Positions 37,918-46,641 of a stretch of 64,000 nucleotides of DNA are shown one piece after another. Origin of the DNA: Pseudorhodoplanes sp. (lineage in GTDB: Bacteria > Pseudomonadota > Alphaproteobacteria > Rhizobiales > Xanthobacteraceae); NCBI GenBank assembly GCA_032027085.1, contig JAVSMS010000001.1:1752332-1816331 (forward strand). The letters run 5' to 3'. The notes beneath the pieces are model-generated. The model ran no database searches. It had not been told where the DNA came from and worked only from the letters and a program-made list of their open reading frames with translations. Position numbers and translations under genes: made by a program. The number at the start of each line of letters is the position of its first letter. The first letter of the stretch is position 1.

Positions 37918-38736
37918 TCAGGGCTTGATCCGATCAAAGAACGCGCGCACCAGCGAGGCGCATTTGTCCGGATCGGTGGCGGCGACGTGATAGGAATCTC
38001 CGGGCAGCACTTCGAGTTTCGAATTCGGAATCGTCTCCTGCCATGCCTTCACGGACTCGACGCTGCCGAGTCCTGACCCCGTCGTGGTGATCACGACGGC
38101 AGGGCATTTGATGCGCGGCAATTCGGCGGTGACATCCACCGTCGGCACCATCTGCAGGAACGCTTCCAGCGTCGAGGCCTTTGTCTTCGACATAAGTTTC
38201 ACCCACCACTCGATGGCCGCCGGCGGCAATGACGTACCGAGCCGCCCGGTCGTGGTTTCGCGAACCCAGCGCTCGATACCTTCTTCGCGAATCTGTTTGC
38301 GCCAGGCCGGGGCACGGTCCACGAAAGACGTGAGCGAAGCCGGCGCGCCGACCGCCGCCAGCGCGACAACGCGCTCCGGATACGTCGCCGCGATATGCAT
38401 CGCCAGCGTGCCGCCGATCTTGCCGCCGATCAGCAGCACGCGCTCAAGCTTCAAGGCATCGAGCAGCCGGATGATATCTTCGCCGAGCCGCGCGAAGCGG
38501 TAGGTGTAGTCGCCTTGCATCGGCGTCGAATCGCCATAGCCGCGCAAATCCGGCCGCACGACGAGATGATGCGTGGCGAAATAAGGCACCCACCGCCGGA
38601 ACGCCTCGCCGCTTTCAGCGAGGCCATGCAGCATCAGCACTGGAGGCTTTTCTTCCCACGGTAGAGTGTAGTCGTCGAGGCGGACCGCAAGCTCGCAGTC
38701 GTCGCTGACACGGATTTTCGAAATTTCAGTCGCCAT
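37918..38736 (-). CDS. alpha/beta-hydrolase fold protein with Lys at nucleophile position
   Basis: 272 residues. The fold is clear: VLMLHGLAESG with the oxyanion-type HG, RPDLRGYGDS, then a nucleophile elbow region LLIGGKIGGTLAMHIA and a late His in GDSYHVAATDP (His250). In normal hydrolases the elbow is GxSxG; here it is G104-G105-K106-I107-G108, with Lys106 instead of Ser. Without Ser, Cys or Asp, ordinary ester hydrolysis is unlikely, so it may have a different chemistry or bind ligands only. Its ATG overlaps the TGA of the upstream dehydrogenase gene by one base, so both are co-translated. Confidence 0.88.
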   Translation of the reverse strand: MATEISKIRVSDDCELAVRLDDYTLPWEEKPPVLMLHGLAESGEAFRRWVPYFATHHLVVRPDLRGYGDSTPMQGDYTYRFARLGEDIIRLLDALKLERVLLIGGKIGGTLAMHIAATYPERVVALAAVGAPASLTSFVDRAPAWRKQIREEGIERWVRETTTGRLGTSLPPAAIEWWVKLMSKTKASTLEAFLQMVPTVDVTAELPRIKCPAVVITTTGSGLGSVESVKAWQETIPNSKLEVLPGDSYHVAATDPDKCASLVRAFFDRIKP

Positions 38737-39524
38737 CAGATGCAACGCGTCCCACCGCCGTCGATGTTGATACAGGTGCCTGTGATGAAGGACGCGCGCT
38801 CCGAACACAGGAACGCCACCAGCCCGGATATTTCGTCCGGTCGCCCAACCCGTCCGAGCGGCACCGATGCAATGGCCGCGGCATTCACCGCGTTCGCGTC
38901 CTTGCCGGCAATCGCCGCGCCCTGCGCGATCAGCGTGTCCCAGCGCTCGGTCTGCACCGGCCCTGGATTGACGCCGGTGACGAGAACATTGTCGGGCGCG
39001 CATTCTTCCGCGAGCGCCAGCGTGAAATTGAGCAGCGAGGCATTCACGGCGCCGCCCGCCATGTAAGCCGCGCGCGGCTGGTGTCCGCTGCGGCCGATGA
39101 TGTTGACGATGCGGCCCCAGCGTCGCTCGCGCATGCCGGGCAAGACGTCGCGGGCGCAGCGCACATAGCCGAGCAGTTTCAGATTAAGCGATTTTTCCCA
39201 CGTCGCATCCGAGGTTTCGGCGATGCGCCCCATCGGCGAGGCGCCGGCATTGTTGACAAGAATGTCGATTCGGCCGAGCGCCTTGCACGCCGCATCCATC
39301 GCCTTTGTCACATCGGCAATCTGCGTCATGTCGCCGACGCAGGCGACCACGCGGCGGCCGCTTTGCGTTGAAATCTCCCGCGCCGCCGCTTCCAGCCGTT
39401 CGGCATTGCGCGCCACGATGACGACATCCGCGCCTTCAGCCGCTAGTTCGGCGGCGATCGCACGTCCGATCCCGATGCTGCCGCCGGTGACGACGGCCGC
39501 CTTGCCCGTCAAATTCAATTCCAT
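38736..39524 (-). CDS. SDR-fold oxidoreductase with atypical active site
   Basis: 262 residues. TGGSIGIGRAIAAEL is the NAD(P) Rossmann motif, NNAG (91-94) is intact, and Asn114 fits the SDR tetrad. The catalytic pair is not standard: Tyr154 is followed by MAGG, so Gly158 replaces the Lys of YxxxK, and position 141 is Asn rather than Ser. A family-specific variant is possible, as the rest of the motif (AYMAGGAVNASLLNFTLAL) is well formed. It is the upstream gene of the pair with the hydrolase-fold protein (one-base overlap) and follows the dehydratase by six bases. Confidence 0.9.
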   Translation of the reverse strand: MELNLTGKAAVVTGGSIGIGRAIAAELAAEGADVVIVARNAERLEAAAREISTQSGRRVVACVGDMTQIADVTKAMDAACKALGRIDILVNNAGASPMGRIAETSDATWEKSLNLKLLGYVRCARDVLPGMRERRWGRIVNIIGRSGHQPRAAYMAGGAVNASLLNFTLALAEECAPDNVLVTGVNPGPVQTERWDTLIAQGAAIAGKDANAVNAAAIASVPLGRVGRPDEISGLVAFLCSERASFITGTCINIDGGGTRCI

Positions 39525-39530
39525 GAAATA

Positions 39531-39821
39531 TCAGCCCGCCAATTTATCCATTGCTGTCGCGAGCGTGATGTCCTTTTCGGTCAGCCCGCCGGAGTCGTGT
39601 GTCGAAAGCGTCACTTCCACCGTCTTGTACACATTCAGCCATTCCGGATGGTGGTCAAGCTTCTCGGCCAGGAGCGCCACGCGGGTCATGAAGCCGAAAG
39701 CCTCGTTGAAATCCTTGAACACGAATTTTCGGAAAATGGCGTCGCGGTCCATCAGCTCGGTCCAGCCGGGCAGAGTGGCGAGAGCGGATTTGCGGGCGTC
39801 TCCGGCGAGTTTCTGCGGCAT
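39531..39821 (-). CDS. 4a-hydroxytetrahydrobiopterin dehydratase (PCD/DCoH)
   Basis: 96 residues from the ATG at 39821, chosen because GAGG lies seven bases before it and an apparent earlier GTG is part of that ribosome site. [21 protein letters not shown] and [20 protein letters not shown] carry the His-His pair and Trp of the pterin-binding site. It dehydrates carbinolamine pterin formed by pterin-dependent hydroxylases such as phenylalanine hydroxylase. It is the first gene of a likely dehydratase-SDR-hydrolase operon. No pterin hydroxylase gene is in the window. Confidence 0.94.
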   Translation of the reverse strand: MPQKLAGDARKSALATLPGWTELMDRDAIFRKFVFKDFNEAFGFMTRVALLAEKLDHHPEWLNVYKTVEVTLSTHDSGGLTEKDITLATAMDKLAG

Positions 39822-39941
39822 GGCGCACCTCACGTTTTTGGCCCGGTTGCGGGCCTCGAAAAAGAACCCGACTGATATTAGCTTGTTCCAGAAGGCAGCG
39901 TCAGGGATTGCAGAACAGGCATTACGGACAGCGAGGATTAT

Positions 39942-41054
39942 ATGGGCTGGTCATTGAATATCGGATCGATCGCAGGCACCGCGGTCCGCATCCACATCAC
40001 CTTCCTGCTGTTCCTGATCTGGATCTTCGGCGCCTCCTATGCCACCGGAGGCTCCGACGCCGCCTGGCGCGGGCTGATTTTCATGATCCTGATCTTCGCC
40101 TGCGTGCTGGCGCATGAATTCGGCCATATCTTCACCGCGCGCGCGTTCGGCGTCATGACGCCTGACGTAACGCTGCTGCCCATCGGCGGCGTGGCGCGGC
40201 TTGAACGCATTCCGGAAAAGCCGGCGGAGGAATTTCTGATCGCCGTGGCCGGCCCCCTGGTCAATGTGGTCATCGCGATTGCGCTCGTGCTTTTTCTCGG
40301 CGCCGACGCGACGAACGGCTCTGCCGCGCTGGTCGACAATACGCAGACGCCGCTGGTCGACCGGCTGGCGATGGTGAATTTGTTTCTTGCCATCTTCAAC
40401 ATGATCCCGGCCTTTCCGATGGACGGCGGCCGCGTGCTGCGCGCACTGCTCAGCGCCAAATTCGGCTTCGTGCGCGCGACCGAGATTGCCGCCTCGATCG
40501 GACAAGGTTGTGCCTTCCTGCTCGGCTTCATCGGACTGTTCTACAATCCGATCCTGATCTTCATCGCGATCTTCGTTTATCTCGCGGCGTCCTCGGAAGC
40601 GCACATGGTGGCCCTGCGGTCGGTCGCGCGCGGCATGCCGGTCGCGGCGGCGACGATGACGCAGATCGCGACGCTGACGCCGGAAGCGCAGATCGACGAC
40701 GCGGTGCAGACCCTGCTGCAGACCAGCCAGAGCGAGTTTCCCGTGATCGATCACGCGCAAAAGCCGGTGGGCCTTCTGGGCCGCAGCGATATCATCCGCG
40801 CGTTGAAGGAACTTGGCCCGGACGCACGGGTGAGTGAGGCGATGAGCACTACGCTGCCGACGGTCGATCGCCGGCGTCCGCTGGACGATGCGGTGCGCCT
40901 GCTGCAGGAAAAATCGGCGCCCGCGGTCGCCGTGGTGGAAGCCGACGGGCGGTTCCTCGGCCTGATCACCACCGAGACCATGGGCGAATTGCTGATGGTG
41001 CGGGACGCCCTGCCCAGCGGCCTGAAAGTCGGGCCTTGGGGACGGGCGGCGTAG
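39942..41054 (+). CDS. site-2 protease (M50) with two CBS domains
   Basis: 370 residues. About five membrane helices in the first 220 residues include the zinc-binding [16 protein letters not shown] (HExxH) and a later [18 protein letters not shown] that supplies the third ligand Asp. After about residue 235, two CBS domains follow ([11 protein letters not shown] and [12 protein letters not shown]). The family cuts transmembrane substrates inside the lipid bilayer; the CBS pair usually senses adenine nucleotides. GAGG lies upstream of the ATG. No partner such as an anti-sigma substrate is visible nearby. Single gene. Confidence 0.95.
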   Translation: MGWSLNIGSIAGTAVRIHITFLLFLIWIFGASYATGGSDAAWRGLIFMILIFACVLAHEFGHIFTARAFGVMTPDVTLLPIGGVARLERIPEKPAEEFLIAVAGPLVNVVIAIALVLFLGADATNGSAALVDNTQTPLVDRLAMVNLFLAIFNMIPAFPMDGGRVLRALLSAKFGFVRATEIAASIGQGCAFLLGFIGLFYNPILIFIAIFVYLAASSEAHMVALRSVARGMPVAAATMTQIATLTPEAQIDDAVQTLLQTSQSEFPVIDHAQKPVGLLGRSDIIRALKELGPDARVSEAMSTTLPTVDRRRPLDDAVRLLQEKSAPAVAVVEADGRFLGLITTETMGELLMVRDALPSGLKVGPWGRAA

Positions 41055-41074
41055 GGGTGTGGCCTCACAAGTTG

Positions 41075-41217
41075 AAACCCTCCCCTGCAAGGGGAGGGTC
41101 GGATCGCCGAAGGCGATCCGACGAGGGGTCATCGTAACTCCATCCAACCCTCACCCGGCGCGCCTTCGCCCTTCGGGCTACGGCGGGCGACCTCCCCCTT
41201 TCAGGGGGAGGTAAAGA
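41075..41217. repeat. CCCTCCCC-type palindromic repeat
   Basis: CCCTCCCCTGCAAGGGGAGGG is a strong hairpin, followed by CGGATCGCC-GAAG-GCGATCCG as a second. CACCCGGCGCGCC through CCCGCCGTAGCC and GACCTCCCCCTTTCAGGGGGAGGT follow. It fills most of the gap between the protease gene and typA. Confidence 0.75.
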
Positions 41218-41329
41218 CCGGCCGCATTGCCAGCGGCCCTCGCCTCCCCTATATCCCCCGCCATCGCCCACAGTGCATTCGGATCGCGGCCCGGCTTCGG
41301 CCCGCCACGGCTTTTTGGACCCTGAAAGA

Positions 41330-43156
41330 ATGAAGCTCCGCAACGTCGCCATCATCGCTCACGTCGACCACGGCAAAACCACGCTGGTCGATCGCCTGCT
41401 GCAGCAATCCGGCGCGTTCCGCGAGAACCAGCGCGTCGCCGAACGCGCCATGGATTCCAACGATCTCGAACGCGAACGCGGCATCACCATCCTCGCCAAG
41501 GCAACTTCCGTCGTCTGGAACGACACCCGAATCAACATTGTCGACACGCCGGGCCATGCCGATTTCGGCGGCGAGGTCGAGCGCATCCTCAACATGGTGG
41601 ACGGCGCGATCGTGCTGGTCGACGCCGCCGAAGGCCCGCTGCCGCAGACCAAGTTCGTGGTCGGCAAAGCGCTGAAGATGGGCCTCAAACCCATCGTCGC
41701 CATCAACAAGGTCGACCGTCCGGACGCGCGCGCCAATGAGGTTGTCAACGAGGTGTTCGATCTGTTCGCCGCGCTCGACGCCACCGACGAGCAGCTGGAC
41801 TTCCCGATCCTCTACGGCTCGGCGAAGGAAGGCTGGATGGCCGAGAAAGAGGAAGGCCCGAAAGACAAGGGCATGACGCCGTTGTTCGATCTGGTGCTGC
41901 GGCATGTGCCGGAGCCGAAGATCGAGCAAGGCCCGTTCCGCATGCTCGGAACGATCATGGAATCCAACCCCTATCTCGGCCGCATCATCACCGGCCGCAT
42001 CACCTCCGGATCGGTGAAGCCGAACCAGACGGTGAAGGTCCTCGACCGCGACGGCAAGGTGGTGGAAGAAGGCCGCGTGTCGAAGGTGCTCGCTTTCCGC
42101 GGACTGGAGCGTCAGCCGGTCGATGAAGTGGAGGCCGGCGACATCGTCGCCATTGCCGGCCTGCCGGAGGCAACGGTCGCGCACACGCTCTGCGCGCCTG
42201 AGGTGGAGACGCCGCTCGCGGCGCAGCCGATCGATCCGCCGACGCTGGCGATGACCTTTCGCGTCAACGATTCCCCGCTCGCCGGCACCGAAGGCAGCAA
42301 GGTGACCAGCCGCATGATCCGCGACCGCCTGCTGCGCGAAGCGGAAGGCAATGTGGCTTTGCGCGTCTCCGAATCCGACGAGAAGGATTCGATGGAAGTC
42401 GCCGGCCGCGGCGAATTGCAGCTTGGCATCCTGATCGAGACCATGCGCCGCGAAGGCTTTGAGCTGTCGGTGTCGCGTCCGAAGGTCGTGCTCCGCCGCA
42501 ACGACGCCGGGGAACTCGAAGAGCCGATCGAGGAAGTCGTGATCGACGTCGACGAGGAGCATTCCGGCGTCGTGGTGCAGAAGATGTCGGAGCGCAAGGC
42601 CGACCTCCTGGAGATGAAGCCGTCCGGCGGCAATCGCCTGCGCCTCGTGTTCCATGCGCCGACGCGCGGGCTGATCGGTTATCAGGGCGAATTGCTGACA
42701 GATACCCGCGGCACCGCGATCATGAACCGGCTGTTCCATGGCTATGCGCCCTACAAGGGCGAGGTGCAGGGCCGCCGCAACGGCGTGCTGATTTCCAACG
42801 AACAGGGCGAGGCAGTTGCCTATGCCATGTGGAAGCTGGAAGACCGCGGCCCGATGATGATCGAGCCGGGCTGGAAGGTGTATCGCGGCATGATCGTCGG
42901 CGAGCACACGCGCGACAACGACCTTGAGATCAATGTCCTGAAGGGCAAGCAGCTTACCAATATCCGCACCACCTCGAAGGACGAGGCGGTGCGGCTGACG
43001 CCGCCGATCCGGATGACGCTGGAAAAGGCGCTCGCCTATATCCAGGACGACGAACTGGTCGAAGTGACGCCGAAGTCGATCCGCCTGCGCAAGAAGCTGC
43101 TCGATCCGAACGATCGCAAGCGCGAGGAGCGGCGGAAGGAAGCGGAGGCGGTCTGA
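41330..43156 (+). CDS. typA: translational GTPase TypA/BipA
   Basis: 608 residues. [20 protein letters not shown] is the G1 motif, [16 protein letters not shown] is G3, and [13 protein letters not shown] is G4. The elongation-factor-type domains and the BipA-specific C-terminus follow ([34 protein letters not shown]). It binds ribosomes under stress and assists 50S assembly. Start at the ATG at 41330 because the G1 motif begins 12 residues in; a longer frame from 41273 is a leader without similarity. Single gene converging on the next. Confidence 0.97.
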   Translation: MKLRNVAIIAHVDHGKTTLVDRLLQQSGAFRENQRVAERAMDSNDLERERGITILAKATSVVWNDTRINIVDTPGHADFGGEVERILNMVDGAIVLVDAAEGPLPQTKFVVGKALKMGLKPIVAINKVDRPDARANEVVNEVFDLFAALDATDEQLDFPILYGSAKEGWMAEKEEGPKDKGMTPLFDLVLRHVPEPKIEQGPFRMLGTIMESNPYLGRIITGRITSGSVKPNQTVKVLDRDGKVVEEGRVSKVLAFRGLERQPVDEVEAGDIVAIAGLPEATVAHTLCAPEVETPLAAQPIDPPTLAMTFRVNDSPLAGTEGSKVTSRMIRDRLLREAEGNVALRVSESDEKDSMEVAGRGELQLGILIETMRREGFELSVSRPKVVLRRNDAGELEEPIEEVVIDVDEEHSGVVVQKMSERKADLLEMKPSGGNRLRLVFHAPTRGLIGYQGELLTDTRGTAIMNRLFHGYAPYKGEVQGRRNGVLISNEQGEAVAYAMWKLEDRGPMMIEPGWKVYRGMIVGEHTRDNDLEINVLKGKQLTNIRTTSKDEAVRLTPPIRMTLEKALAYIQDDELVEVTPKSIRLRKKLLDPNDRKREERRKEAEAV

Positions 43157-43162
43157 GCCGCT

Positions 43163-44899
43163 TCAGGAAGCAAACACCGTAAGATTCTGCCGCCGGTTCG
43201 GCAGGCCCGCATCCGCAAGGTCGATCGCATCGCGCAGGGCGGCGATATGCGGGCCGTGATAGCCGCCGTCGCCGGCGACATCCCAGTAATCGCGGTGTGA
43301 AAAGAAATCCGGCTCGTTCTGGTGGTTCTTGCAGACCGGCACGTCGAACACCGCCTCGCCGAATATGTCGCCCATCGGCCCGCCAATGGCGTCGCCCCAG
43401 AACAACTGCGATTTCGGAAAATAGAGATTGGTCCAGCGCGTCAGCGCAAAGATGGCGCCGTGATGGAAGCGGCGCTCATTCGAGCGGCTGTGCACATGGG
43501 TCAGCATGCCGTCGCCGTCGATCAGGCGCGGCGGGCAAGTCGGCAGTTCGCGCTCCATCACCTTGCGCCGGAAATCGGCTTCCAGCGCTGCATCGTCGTC
43601 GCCGCGGCAGAGAAAATAATGCGCGTGCGTGAGCGGGCTGCCGAGCGTGATGAAGTCGGTGACGAGCCATGCCTGCGTTTCCCGGTTGCCATTTGCCTGG
43701 CGGTCGCTCGCGACCTTCGCCATGCGCGCGATCAGCGCGCGGCCTTTCTCGCGCAAGGCTTCTTCATTCAGCGCGCCCGCGTCGATCTCCCCGATCAGGG
43801 GTTTCAGCTCCGCGGCATCCGCCGGAAGGTGACGGAACACGCGGCCGAAATAGGCGCGCAGCATGTCATAGGCGATGACGCTGCCGAGGCTGTGCGCGAC
43901 GATGACGATGCGGTCGTATTTGCCGGACTGGTGCAAAGCCTCCAGCGTCGCCACCGCCTGGCGGCGGATCTCGCGGCGCACCGCGACGTTAGACGGCGCA
44001 TTGCGGAAATAGCGCGCGGCGTCGCCGAGATAGGGCTGCAGGAACGCCGCGTTGATGGAGAGATAGATCGCGATGATGATCCAGGCAGCGAAGGCGCACC
44101 ATTCCGAGGTCAGCGTCCAGGGCAGCCATTCCGTGCCGCCGGTAAGCACCTGGCGCAGCAATTCGAAGCTGAACGCCATCGCATAGGCGACGGCGAAGGC
44201 GGGCAGGCCCCACCGCGCCCCCATCAGGATAACGGTGGCCATGAGCGCCACGCCGGCCGGCAGCAGATTGGTAACGAACTGCTCGGTTTGCGGCGTCAGT
44301 GTTGCGGCGGCATAGACGACGGCAAGACCAAGCGTGAATGCGCCCGCCCATTTTGCAATCCGCATCGACCCCTGCATCATGAAGCCGATACAGGTCGCCA
44401 CGCCGAGGATCAGGAACATCTGGATCGGCGCGATCAGCAGCGAGGCGGGCTGATCGACGATATGCGTCGAGCGCGCCACCGCGAGCAGCAGCAGCAGCGA
44501 GATCGACTGGATGACCAGCACCATGAAGATGGCGCCGGCCCACCACAGCTCGTTCATGCCGCGGTTGAGGCGCGGCCCCTTGCGCACAAGCTCGAACAGC
44601 CAGAACAGCACGGCAACCGCGCGCGTCTCGCTCATTAGGTGCGACCAGTACAATTCGTGGAAATCCGCGCGCCGGCCATCGGTGCCTGGAATGGCGCTGG
44701 TGGTGATTACCGGAAGGTCGATGTCGGCGCCCGACCGCTCGGGATGCGCCCAGATCTTCTTCCCGGCGCCGCTTTCGGCGCCACCGAGCCAGACCGCGTC
44801 GACGAGTTCGCGGACGGTGTCGAGCGGACGCTGCAGTCCCATGCCGTGGACGACGAGGACGGCAGTCCGTTTGCGGCCGCTGGTCTTGTCTTCAGTCAT
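43163..44899 (-). CDS. large multi-pass membrane protein with alpha/beta-hydrolase motifs
   Basis: 578 residues from the ATG at 44899. AVLVVHGMGLQRPLDTVRELVD near the N-terminus resembles the first strand and loop of lipases, then five or six membrane helices (residues about 110-290) interrupt, and the nucleophile elbow IVIVAHSLGSVIAYDML follows near residue 335. Later segments (VTDFITLGSPLTHAHYFL) resemble lipase loops. This looks like a hydrolase whose fold is split by a membrane insertion, perhaps a membrane lipase or esterase. I know no characterised match. It converges on typA with six bases between stops. Confidence 0.72.
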   Translation of the reverse strand: MTEDKTSGRKRTAVLVVHGMGLQRPLDTVRELVDAVWLGGAESGAGKKIWAHPERSGADIDLPVITTSAIPGTDGRRADFHELYWSHLMSETRAVAVLFWLFELVRKGPRLNRGMNELWWAGAIFMVLVIQSISLLLLLAVARSTHIVDQPASLLIAPIQMFLILGVATCIGFMMQGSMRIAKWAGAFTLGLAVVYAAATLTPQTEQFVTNLLPAGVALMATVILMGARWGLPAFAVAYAMAFSFELLRQVLTGGTEWLPWTLTSEWCAFAAWIIIAIYLSINAAFLQPYLGDAARYFRNAPSNVAVRREIRRQAVATLEALHQSGKYDRIVIVAHSLGSVIAYDMLRAYFGRVFRHLPADAAELKPLIGEIDAGALNEEALREKGRALIARMAKVASDRQANGNRETQAWLVTDFITLGSPLTHAHYFLCRGDDDAALEADFRRKVMERELPTCPPRLIDGDGMLTHVHSRSNERRFHHGAIFALTRWTNLYFPKSQLFWGDAIGGPMGDIFGEAVFDVPVCKNHQNEPDFFSHRDYWDVAGDGGYHGPHIAALRDAIDLADAGLPNRRQNLTVFAS

Positions 44900-44999
44900 G
44901 TGAAACGGCCCCACCCGGCCGGTAATGTCATGAAAACCAAATGGAAAATGGGCCGCTGGCCGAACCTGCGGCCGCGGCTGGGCAATGCCCGCTCTTTTA

Positions 45000-45899
45000 T
45001 CACTGTCGCTTCAGACTGATCAGAAGTTCATCGACGATGCGCGACCATTGGGGCAGGCCGTCGCGCGCTCCAAACAGGCGATGGCCATCTTCGCCGAAGG
45101 CCGGAAGCAGGCGATAATCCATGTTGCCGCCCGCCTTGCGATAGGCGTCAGCGATCTGCCGCGACAGCGCGGCGGAAAAGTAGGAATCATTTTCCGTGTA
45201 GACCGACAGCACCGGAATGCGCGCCGTCGATCCGAACAGAGCCGCAGCGGAAACAAGTCTGTCAGGCGCGCAATTGTTGTTGGGCCGGTTATGCACGCGT
45301 CCGCCGCGGCCGGCGCCGAAGGTCACGATCGCCTTGACGTTCTTCGGATTGCGGCTGGCGAGCGCCAGCGCGCCCCAGCCGCCAGCGGATTGACCGACAA
45401 CGACGACACTGTCGCGTTTCACGAAGGATTGCCGGGTCATGTAGACGATCGCGGCCTCGATCGAATCCGCCACCGCCAATCCGGATCTGACATAATCTGC
45501 GCGCTCGCAGGGACCGTCGCGGCCTTCGAAATACGGTCCGCCGGTTTCGCCATGGCCTGGCCGCTGCGGCACGATGACCGCATAGCCCCGCCGCACGAAA
45601 AACTCCGCGCCGACCGCGAAGGTCGGCTGCAGGAATTTCCGGCGCTGCTCGGCATTCACCACCGAGCCGTGATTGATCACCACCAGCGGAAAAGGCCCGG
45701 CGCCTTGTGGACGAAAAACCGTCGTCCGCATCAGAACGGACTTGTCCTGAGATGGGACAAGCCAGAGCTGCCTCCGGTAGCGGCCCTCTTCCGGACCCTG
45801 CGGTCCGGCCGCGGCCGGGCGGGCGCCGTCCTGCGCCGGGACAGCCGCCGCGAAAATCACGAAAAATATCCCGAACAGGCCGGCGAAGAGCCGTTTCAT
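45000..45899 (-). CDS. secreted alpha/beta-hydrolase (dienelactone-hydrolase-like)
   Basis: 299 residues. The signal peptide (MKRLFAGLFGIFFVIFAAAVPAQ) is followed by a peptidase S9/dienelactone-type domain: PFPLVVINHGSVVNAEQ, GYAVIVPQRPGHGETGG and the nucleophile elbow VVVVGQSAGGWGALALA with Ser. Late ENDSYF and GEDGHRLF would give Asp and His of a triad. It is probably a periplasmic esterase or peptidase; substrate unknown. It stands alone and divergent from the GNAT gene, with a CtrA-like box in the gap. Confidence 0.88.
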   Translation of the reverse strand: MKRLFAGLFGIFFVIFAAAVPAQDGARPAAAGPQGPEEGRYRRQLWLVPSQDKSVLMRTTVFRPQGAGPFPLVVINHGSVVNAEQRRKFLQPTFAVGAEFFVRRGYAVIVPQRPGHGETGGPYFEGRDGPCERADYVRSGLAVADSIEAAIVYMTRQSFVKRDSVVVVGQSAGGWGALALASRNPKNVKAIVTFGAGRGGRVHNRPNNNCAPDRLVSAAALFGSTARIPVLSVYTENDSYFSAALSRQIADAYRKAGGNMDYRLLPAFGEDGHRLFGARDGLPQWSRIVDELLISLKRQ

Positions 45900-45967
45900 C
45901 GCGGGAACCCCTGAAATTTATAGCTCTTCCAGACGTGTTCATAAACCGGTGCAAAAAATCCACACCG

Positions 45968-45982
45968 TTAACTGATCGTTAA
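45968..45982. promoter_or_regulatory. putative CtrA-binding site (TTAA-N7-TTAA)
   Basis: TTAA at 45968-45971 and TTAA at 45979-45982 with seven bases between form a full-consensus CtrA box in the region between the secreted hydrolase gene and the GNAT gene. In a GC-rich genome this exact pattern is uncommon by chance. Which gene it would control is not clear. Confidence 0.45.
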
Positions 45983-46025
45983 ATACGGTCTTGAAGCGCG
46001 ACTCACCGCTTGCTCTTATGACCGC

Positions 46026-46535
46026 ATGAGTACGGTCCTTATCGAGATCCGCCGCGCCAAGCCTACCGACGCTGTCGCCGTCGCGGAGACCCACGATGAA
46101 GCCTGGCGCAATGCCTATCAGGGAATCATTCCTGGCGCGGAGCTCGAAAAGCTGATCGCGCGTCGCGGTCCGGACTGGTGGGATTCGGCGATCCGCAAAG
46201 GCAGCCGTATCGCGCTCCTGCAATTCGGCGACCTGATCGCCGGCTACGCCAATTACGGCCGCAACCGTGCGCGCAGCCTGTTCTATGACGGCGAAATCTA
46301 CGAACTTTATCTGAAGCCGGAATTCCAGGGGCTGGGCTTCGGCCGCCGCCTGTTCTCCGCCGCGCGCAAGGACCTTGCGCAGAGCGGACTGAAGAGCATG
46401 GTGATCTGGGCCTTGTCCGACAACGAGCCGGCGGTGGATTTCTACAAGGCGCTCGGCGGCCGGGCGGTTGCCCGTTCGTCGGAACGCTTCGGCACCAAGG
46501 TGCTCGACAAGGTCGCCTTCGCCTGGCGGGCGTGA
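46026..46535 (+). CDS. GNAT-family N-acetyltransferase
   Basis: 169 residues. EIRRAKPTDAVAVAETHDEAW is the typical GNAT N-terminus, and IYELYLKPEFQGLGFGRRLFSAARKDL holds the acetyl-CoA-binding Q/RxxGxG/A motif (motif A). The late ALSDNEPAVDFYKALGG is typical of RimI-like and phosphinothricin-type transferases. It transfers acetyl from acetyl-CoA to an amine; substrate unknown. A repeat follows, and the start is preceded by a putative CtrA box 44 bases away. Confidence 0.93.
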   Translation: MSTVLIEIRRAKPTDAVAVAETHDEAWRNAYQGIIPGAELEKLIARRGPDWWDSAIRKGSRIALLQFGDLIAGYANYGRNRARSLFYDGEIYELYLKPEFQGLGFGRRLFSAARKDLAQSGLKSMVIWALSDNEPAVDFYKALGGRAVARSSERFGTKVLDKVAFAWRA

Positions 46536-46543
46536 CATTGACT

Positions 46544-46632
46544 CGTCATTGCCGGGCTTGACCCGGCAATCCATCAAACAAGAAATGTCTTGCGAAGGGG
46601 ATGGATGCGCGGGTCAAGCCCGCGCATGACGA
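46544..46632. repeat. TGTCATTGCCGG...GCGCATGACGA repeat, copy 2
   Basis: TTGCCGGGCTTGACCCGGCAA and GCGCGGGTCAAGCCCGCGC are hairpins as in copy 1 at 31714-31790, and the outer GTCATTGC/GCATGACGA ends match. Both arms carry complementary base changes relative to copy 1 (GACCTGATC against GGCTTGACC), which preserves pairing. Confidence 0.8.
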
Positions 46633-46641
46633 CAGTCGAAG

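Noticed and set aside
41249-42907. 552-codon minus-strand frame opposite typA
   Set aside because: Antisense shadow of typA; no protein-like composition or motifs.
44930-45019. 29-codon plus-strand frame MKTKWKMGRWPN
   Set aside because: Overlaps the end of the secreted hydrolase gene on the other strand, has no ribosome site and no known relative.
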